From positions 1 to 9,770 of the forward strand of contig CAIWTG010000223.1 in assembly GCA_903915565.1 (NCBI GenBank): a DNA stretch of 9,770 bases, in the 5' to 3' direction. The notes under the pieces are model-generated. The model saw nothing but the letters and a program-made list of their open reading frames with translations, made no database searches and was not told the DNA's origin. Position 1 is the stretch's first letter, and the number at the start of each line of letters is the position of its first letter. Below are positions 8,201 to 9,770 of the stretch, piece after piece. The translations under genes and the position numbers were made by a program. The stretch is from an uncultured Chloroflexota bacterium (GTDB lineage: Bacteria; Chloroflexota; Dehalococcoidia; Dehalococcoidales; RBG-16-60-22).

Positions 8201-8447
8201 CTGCACCGATGTTACGCCGCACACCAACTGGTCAGCTACATTCCACTTCAAAGTCGACCTGGTGGCTGGAACCACCACTGTAGTTCAAACTTCTATCGCC
8301 ATTGCATCGACCATTGTAGTACCGTCGAATGCCACTAACACTACCATCGAACAGACCACCCCGACCTATCTTTATGCTATGTTCATTACCTGCGCTGTCC
8401 TCGTGATAACCATCATCATCGTGGTTGTTATAACCAAAGCTCGGTAG
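5229..8447 (+). CDS. Large exported surface protein: Asp-box beta-propeller-like region, two Fn3-like domains, C-terminal membrane anchor
   Basis: A 1072-residue protein that I do not recognise as a named family. It starts with a Sec signal: KK, a hydrophobic core (VAFVVVLLSSFFVAV) and a likely signal-peptidase site after ASA (Ala31) or AAA. Residues about 35-790 are rich in beta-forming, Gly and Asp turn sequence and carry Asp-box (BNR) motifs, best at about 78-87 (KSTDQGRTWT) and about 417-425 (STDDGGTFN), pointing to a sialidase/VPS10-like propeller used for binding rather than proof of an enzyme. Residues about 798-908 and 909-1012 are two related Fn3-like modules, each with YYWRV before the last strand. 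A Ser/Thr-rich linker leads to a transmembrane helix (about 1050-1069) and a short KAR tail; there is no LPXTG. Predicted: anchored on the outer face of the membrane. Two adjacent ATGs (5229, 5232) lack a clear Shine-Dalgarno. The gene lies 51 bp after the permease with no terminator, so co-transcription is likely. Confidence 0.8.
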   Translation: MMNKIIKKIWGVAFVVVLLSSFFVAVPQASAAAQDFSYASLPSDPTAITAPGVEVYDFAVAPSNINTIYAATSANALKSTDQGRTWTKIHTGPAGTECSTQLVSIAPDDADIVAYASNVDLHVRISLNGGTSFYDLGVPQNKAGTDAIHIFDIDVSKEYTDLYGSTYRYVGIAGVDGDVGPGDAAFYYFKFGDYAPFQWYDAVDDSLMPDGYRDDDACFFAVKFSPAFNIDNIVYLLSQDKTGPIELHVCSLNIDSRFDASISSYQYYDQAATGGTYVIHAAVAPVTKGQIIFDPFYAGVYYEPYSRAAYCSVATTSAGDGGAFKIDENENAMPSVGSVAGGSIWSIALNSDGSNLIAASAHSNEVYGGSGPPIKRIGGGTTALGGVTTTTDNMTIAYAGAHVLCAKANDQGAFSLSTDDGGTFNDISLVNTTLDNIDDQVIEQTAGIERYIVSYGASVVNHITLTLHTSVWYWDGTYWERVFVRTDFDPYIARVSPDNFGILYMGDTNNDLIYYTDTHGKADWRWRAAPRVGSNLVDMEVVNNTDFYVATNIAGTGYVCPLTWTGLYWNASDYIAVFGTGTAIASITLVSDNEVIAGSRQTGQVAYTATGGHTPGAWNMIAPLIAGTSVYADATSCVPGSTIYAVSNTGPATVWTYVIGSDASDWVPIYTSGLGGGSAHSIDIMIYGTGSAQCIYYLSGNGTGAAANIELARAFLSDAMLSPPYGAGWLAVQGAYEGGQYPNVLEGSVDASGLPGNQVWFIDTHGSNRWPSSMKRWGEIPGIYPQIITYTDELAATFPVLTSPINGYIIQVNEETGMAYDVTLNWTPAADAFGCTLQVATDKAFTDVRLDVPSAVSPFVIGPYGAEAVNGADLSYQPGEIYYWRVRTTTPYLSAWSDVRELDIQAAPIPVPVLYSPLNDAVVNTLTPSFSWSPMSGTDSTSGITTTYTLQIDTDPGFGSSIVHDFAVTDTTGFQMPDGYITDGHTYYWRVCTDVTPHTNWSATFHFKVDLVAGTTTVVQTSIAIASTIVVPSNATNTTIEQTTPTYLYAMFITCAVLVITIIIVVVITKAR

Positions 8448-8490
8448 TTTCTGGTTGACGTCTGATTAGCTATTAAAGCATTATTCCTCA

Positions 8491-8519
8491 AATAACAAAT
8501 GTCCAGTTTGTTATTGGAC
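8491..8519 (+). other. Hairpin with possible H-type pseudoknot in the 3' region of the operon
   Basis: AATAACAAA (8491-8499) pairs perfectly with TTTGTTATT (8507-8515). The 7-nt loop contains GTCC (8501-8504), which can pair with GGAC (8516-8519) just after the stem. The two pairings are compatible as an H-type pseudoknot, or the 3' segment could form an alternative GTCCA/TGGAC hairpin. There is no T tract, so it is not a standard terminator; a 3'-end stabiliser is possible. All helices are AT-rich and short, so chance is not excluded. Confidence 0.35.
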
Positions 8520-8624
8520 TAAAAATCAAGGGTAAAAGCTAACTCGAAAGCCCCGTCTATTGATACCCCAGTTCCACCAAAGGCCTGTGTTATACGTTTA
8601 TATTTCAAGCGAATTTACCTATTC

Positions 8625-8653
8625 TTGACTTTTTTTTGCATAAGTTTTACAAT
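8625..8653 (+). promoter_or_regulatory. Sigma-70-type promoter of the PH-SHOCT gene
   Basis: TTGACT (8625-8630), a 17-nt spacer and TACAAT (8648-8653) match the housekeeping consensus at five of six positions in each box. The spacer begins with a T tract (eight T counting the last base of the -35 box). Transcription would start near 8660, leaving a leader of about 80 nt before the ATG at 8743, so this gene is probably transcribed independently of the exporter operon. Confidence 0.7.
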
Positions 8654-8742
8654 TTATGTCACCTAGGTTTATTTGTTGAAAAACTATTTTTGTTAATTAA
8701 TCATTCTTGAGTCCATCGTGTAGTGAATAGAAGGAAAAGATA

Positions 8743-9249
8743 ATGACTACTGAAAGTAATACGTCTAAAATTCCTAATGCGGTAAAAAAAATACTATTAG
8801 CTGATGAAAAGGTGATGGCAGTCGTTAAGCAATCAAGGTTTAAAGCACTTATCACGCCCGACAGCTTAATAATTACTAACCAGAGAATAATTAAATACTC
8901 TCCTTCAAACTTGGGCTTACATAAAGACATTGAAGATTATCGATATGAAGATATCGCCAATCTCAAAACTAGTAAGGGGATTGTATTTGCTACTATTATC
9001 ATCAAAAAACGATTCATGAGCGAAGATCTAATCATAAACAATCTCTCGAATAGTCAAGCCGATATTTTCTACCGGGTCGTTCAGGAAAATCTCCAGCGAA
9101 GAAATAGTACCGCTTCATCTCAAATAAGGACAGATCAGCAAATCCCAACTCCTCCGTCGGCAGATCCCCTTCAAGCCCTAAAACTTCGCTTTGCTAAAGG
9201 GGAGATTACCAAAGAACAATATGAGGAAACTAAGAAAATTTTGGAGTAG
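8743..9249 (+). CDS. Small cytoplasmic protein with bacterial PH-like domain and C-terminal SHOCT domain
   Basis: 168 residues with no signal peptide or membrane helix. The ATG follows an AAGGA Shine-Dalgarno (8731-8735) with 7-nt spacing. Residues about 18-119 have the pattern of YokE/bPH_3-type pleckstrin-homology-like domains: VMAVVKQSRFKALITPDSLIITNQRIIKY, then EDYRYEDIANLKTSKGI, alternating beta strands closed by a helix (QADIFYRVVQENL). A Ser/Pro/Gln linker (about 120-140) leads to a typical SHOCT module, DPLQALKLRFAKGEITKEQYEETKKIL (about 141-167). In other proteins SHOCT is a short oligomerisation or interaction tail; PH-like domains of this type have no settled function, though links to membranes or stress are known. 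Its base composition is much more AT-rich than the operon, suggesting separate origin. Domain call is good; role unknown. Confidence 0.8.
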   Translation: MTTESNTSKIPNAVKKILLADEKVMAVVKQSRFKALITPDSLIITNQRIIKYSPSNLGLHKDIEDYRYEDIANLKTSKGIVFATIIIKKRFMSEDLIINNLSNSQADIFYRVVQENLQRRNSTASSQIRTDQQIPTPPSADPLQALKLRFAKGEITKEQYEETKKILE

Positions 9250-9319
9250 AATCTAGCTTGTGGTTGAGTGTTGTGTTTATTATTACATAGTTATTACTTG
9301 GGGAACAGATCAGGTATAA

Positions 9320-9367
9320 ATGGCTAAGAAGAGATATAAGCCGGAACAAACTACATCAGTCAGTTAA
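9320..9367 (+). mobile_element. Remnant of an IS3-family transposase OrfA start
   Basis: A 15-codon frame beginning ATGGCTAAG encodes MAKKRYKPEQ followed by TTSVS and a TAA at 9365-9367. MAKKRYKPEQ matches the typical first residues of OrfA in IS3-family elements (members usually continue II..LR.AE with the helix-turn-helix). Similarity ends after Gln10, so the rest was lost. The break falls within about 15 bp of the left edge of the recombinase-end repeat (9364), suggesting that the recombinase-bearing DNA replaced the remainder. No terminal inverted repeat could be recognised upstream. The match is short, hence moderate confidence. Confidence 0.5.
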
Positions 9368-9394
9368 CGATATATCGTGTTTCAGGTAGAGTTC
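9364..9394. repeat. Right copy of diverged direct repeat (recombinase 3' end and flank)
   Basis: Matches 1327-1357 at 26 of 31 positions without gaps. It spans the last codons and stop (TGA at 9382-9384) of the minus-strand recombinase fragment plus 18 bp beyond the gene. In this copy positions 9367-9378 form a perfect 12-bp palindrome, ACGATATATCGT; the left copy (ACGAAATGTTGT) has lost the symmetry. Confidence 0.65.
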
Positions 9395-9770
9395 GACCCT
9401 GGTGTAGTGAACACAATATCAGCCACTTCTTTGTCTGGAACAATCTCAATTCCAAAGCTTATTTCTGCCGGGCAATATTCTATTGGTAGACCTTGCCAAC
9501 CAAGTGGAAGTGGATCTTTCCAATAACGTGGAGGCTGAACTTTATCCAGAACATGAATCGCGAGATTTAGAGTTTTAAAAAGCTGGCGCCATTTATCATT
9601 CGAAAGACTTTCGAAATCATTGGCGATGGTGTCTTTAATTTGTTTCAACGTATCGACTGCTTCCGCTTGTCTACTTAATTGACCTATCTCGTCCTCAATG
9701 ACCTTTTTTCTCTCCTTTCATGACAGTCTCGACTAGCATCTCATGATTTTCGGGCTTATCGTTGCCCTGG
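9382..9770 (-). pseudogene. C-terminal part of a large serine recombinase, frameshifted, 5' end outside the window
   Basis: From 9717 down to the TGA at 9382-9384 the minus strand encodes 111 residues. They begin KERKKVIEDEIGQLSRQAEAV, a charged coiled-coil stretch, then have ANDFESLSNDKWRQLFKTLNLAIHV and end EISFGIEIVPDKEVADIVFTTPG. This order (coiled coil, 'LxSLSxDxWRxLFxxLNLAIHV' helix, 'EIxFGIxI', 'ADIVxTTP') matches C-termini of large serine recombinases by recall; the family call is inference without catalytic domain in view. Further 5', a second frame is open from 9770 to a TGA at 9695-9697 and ends ETVMKGEKKGH. Removing one A from the A6 run (9704-9709 on plus as T6) joins the frames as GEKKVIEDEIGQL. 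So it is a frameshifted gene, a homopolymer read error or a slippage site. A separate 88-residue gene from TTG 9648 is less likely. Confidence 0.6.

Larger units (their letters stand above)
8448..8742. other. AT-rich intergenic region before the PH-SHOCT gene
   Basis: This 295-bp gap contains a hairpin/pseudoknot candidate (8491-8519), a short CCA-ending motif (8560-8579) and a promoter (8625-8653), all listed separately. No classical T-tailed terminator follows the surface-protein gene. I see no protein gene in it. The base composition changes here from moderate GC to AT-rich and stays AT-rich through the next gene. Confidence 0.6.

Noticed and set aside
8697..8930. 77-codon minus-strand frame with hydrophobic stretches
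   Set aside because: Overlaps the start and leader of the PH-SHOCT gene, whose promoter, Shine-Dalgarno and domains are much better supported.
9380..9402. tRNA T-arm-like GTTCGA sequence
   Set aside because: It encodes the last codons of the recombinase fragment and no other tRNA parts surround it.
9382..9648. Stand-alone 88-residue minus-strand gene starting at TTG 9648
   Set aside because: The same frame extends upstream to 9717 with coherent coiled-coil sequence, no good Shine-Dalgarno precedes the TTG, and a one-base change joins it to an upstream frame; better read as a recombinase fragment.
1..9770. CRISPR array or rRNA
   Set aside because: No regularly spaced identical repeats and no rRNA-like segments seen on reading either strand.

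Overview
The window looks like bacterial chromosome with an accessory-region character. The composition is moderate GC in the main genes and clearly AT-rich between them. The gene content (a Liv-type solute-binding protein, a MacA/MacB-like lipoprotein exporter, a very large Sec-exported beta-rich surface protein with a C-terminal membrane anchor, and large serine recombinase remnants) would suit a Chloroflexota / Dehalococcoidia-type genome. That assignment is inference from style of gene content; no marker gene is present.

Layout. (1) 1-1182 is the 3' part of a gene for a branched-chain-amino-acid-type ABC substrate-binding protein, closed by a strong intrinsic terminator (1225-1260). (2) 1261-1751 is an AT-rich gap with no intact gene. 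It holds a decayed copy of the 3' end of a serine recombinase gene (minus strand), a tRNA-Arg(CCT)-like 3' fragment ending in CCA, and weak promoter candidates. (3) 1752-8447 is a tightly packed plus-strand operon. It encodes a lipoprotein membrane-fusion protein, an ABC ATPase (11-bp overlap, TTG start), a MacB/FtsX-type permease (ATGA overlap), and then, after 51 bp with no terminator, a 1072-residue exported Asp-box/Fn3-like surface protein. (4) 8448-8742 is a gap with a possible pseudoknot or hairpin and a good sigma-70-type promoter. (5) 8743-9249 is an AT-rich gene for a bacterial PH-like plus SHOCT protein. (6) 9250-9770 is mobile-element debris: a 15-codon stub matching the start of IS3-family OrfA, and the C-terminal part of a large serine recombinase on the minus strand, split by a frameshift at an A6 run.

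How it fits together. The first three genes of the operon form a complete MacAB/YknXYZ-like tripartite ATP-driven exporter. The linked giant surface protein could be its partner or simply co-expressed; the sequence does not decide this. The most notable structural observation is that the recombinase 3' end and its downstream flank at about 9364-9394 recur, diverged (26 of 31 bases by hand alignment), at 1327-1357 in the same orientation beside the tRNA-Arg fragment. The exporter/surface-protein/PH block therefore lies between two related recombinase ends, which suggests a serine-recombinase-associated island or serial insertions at one hot spot.
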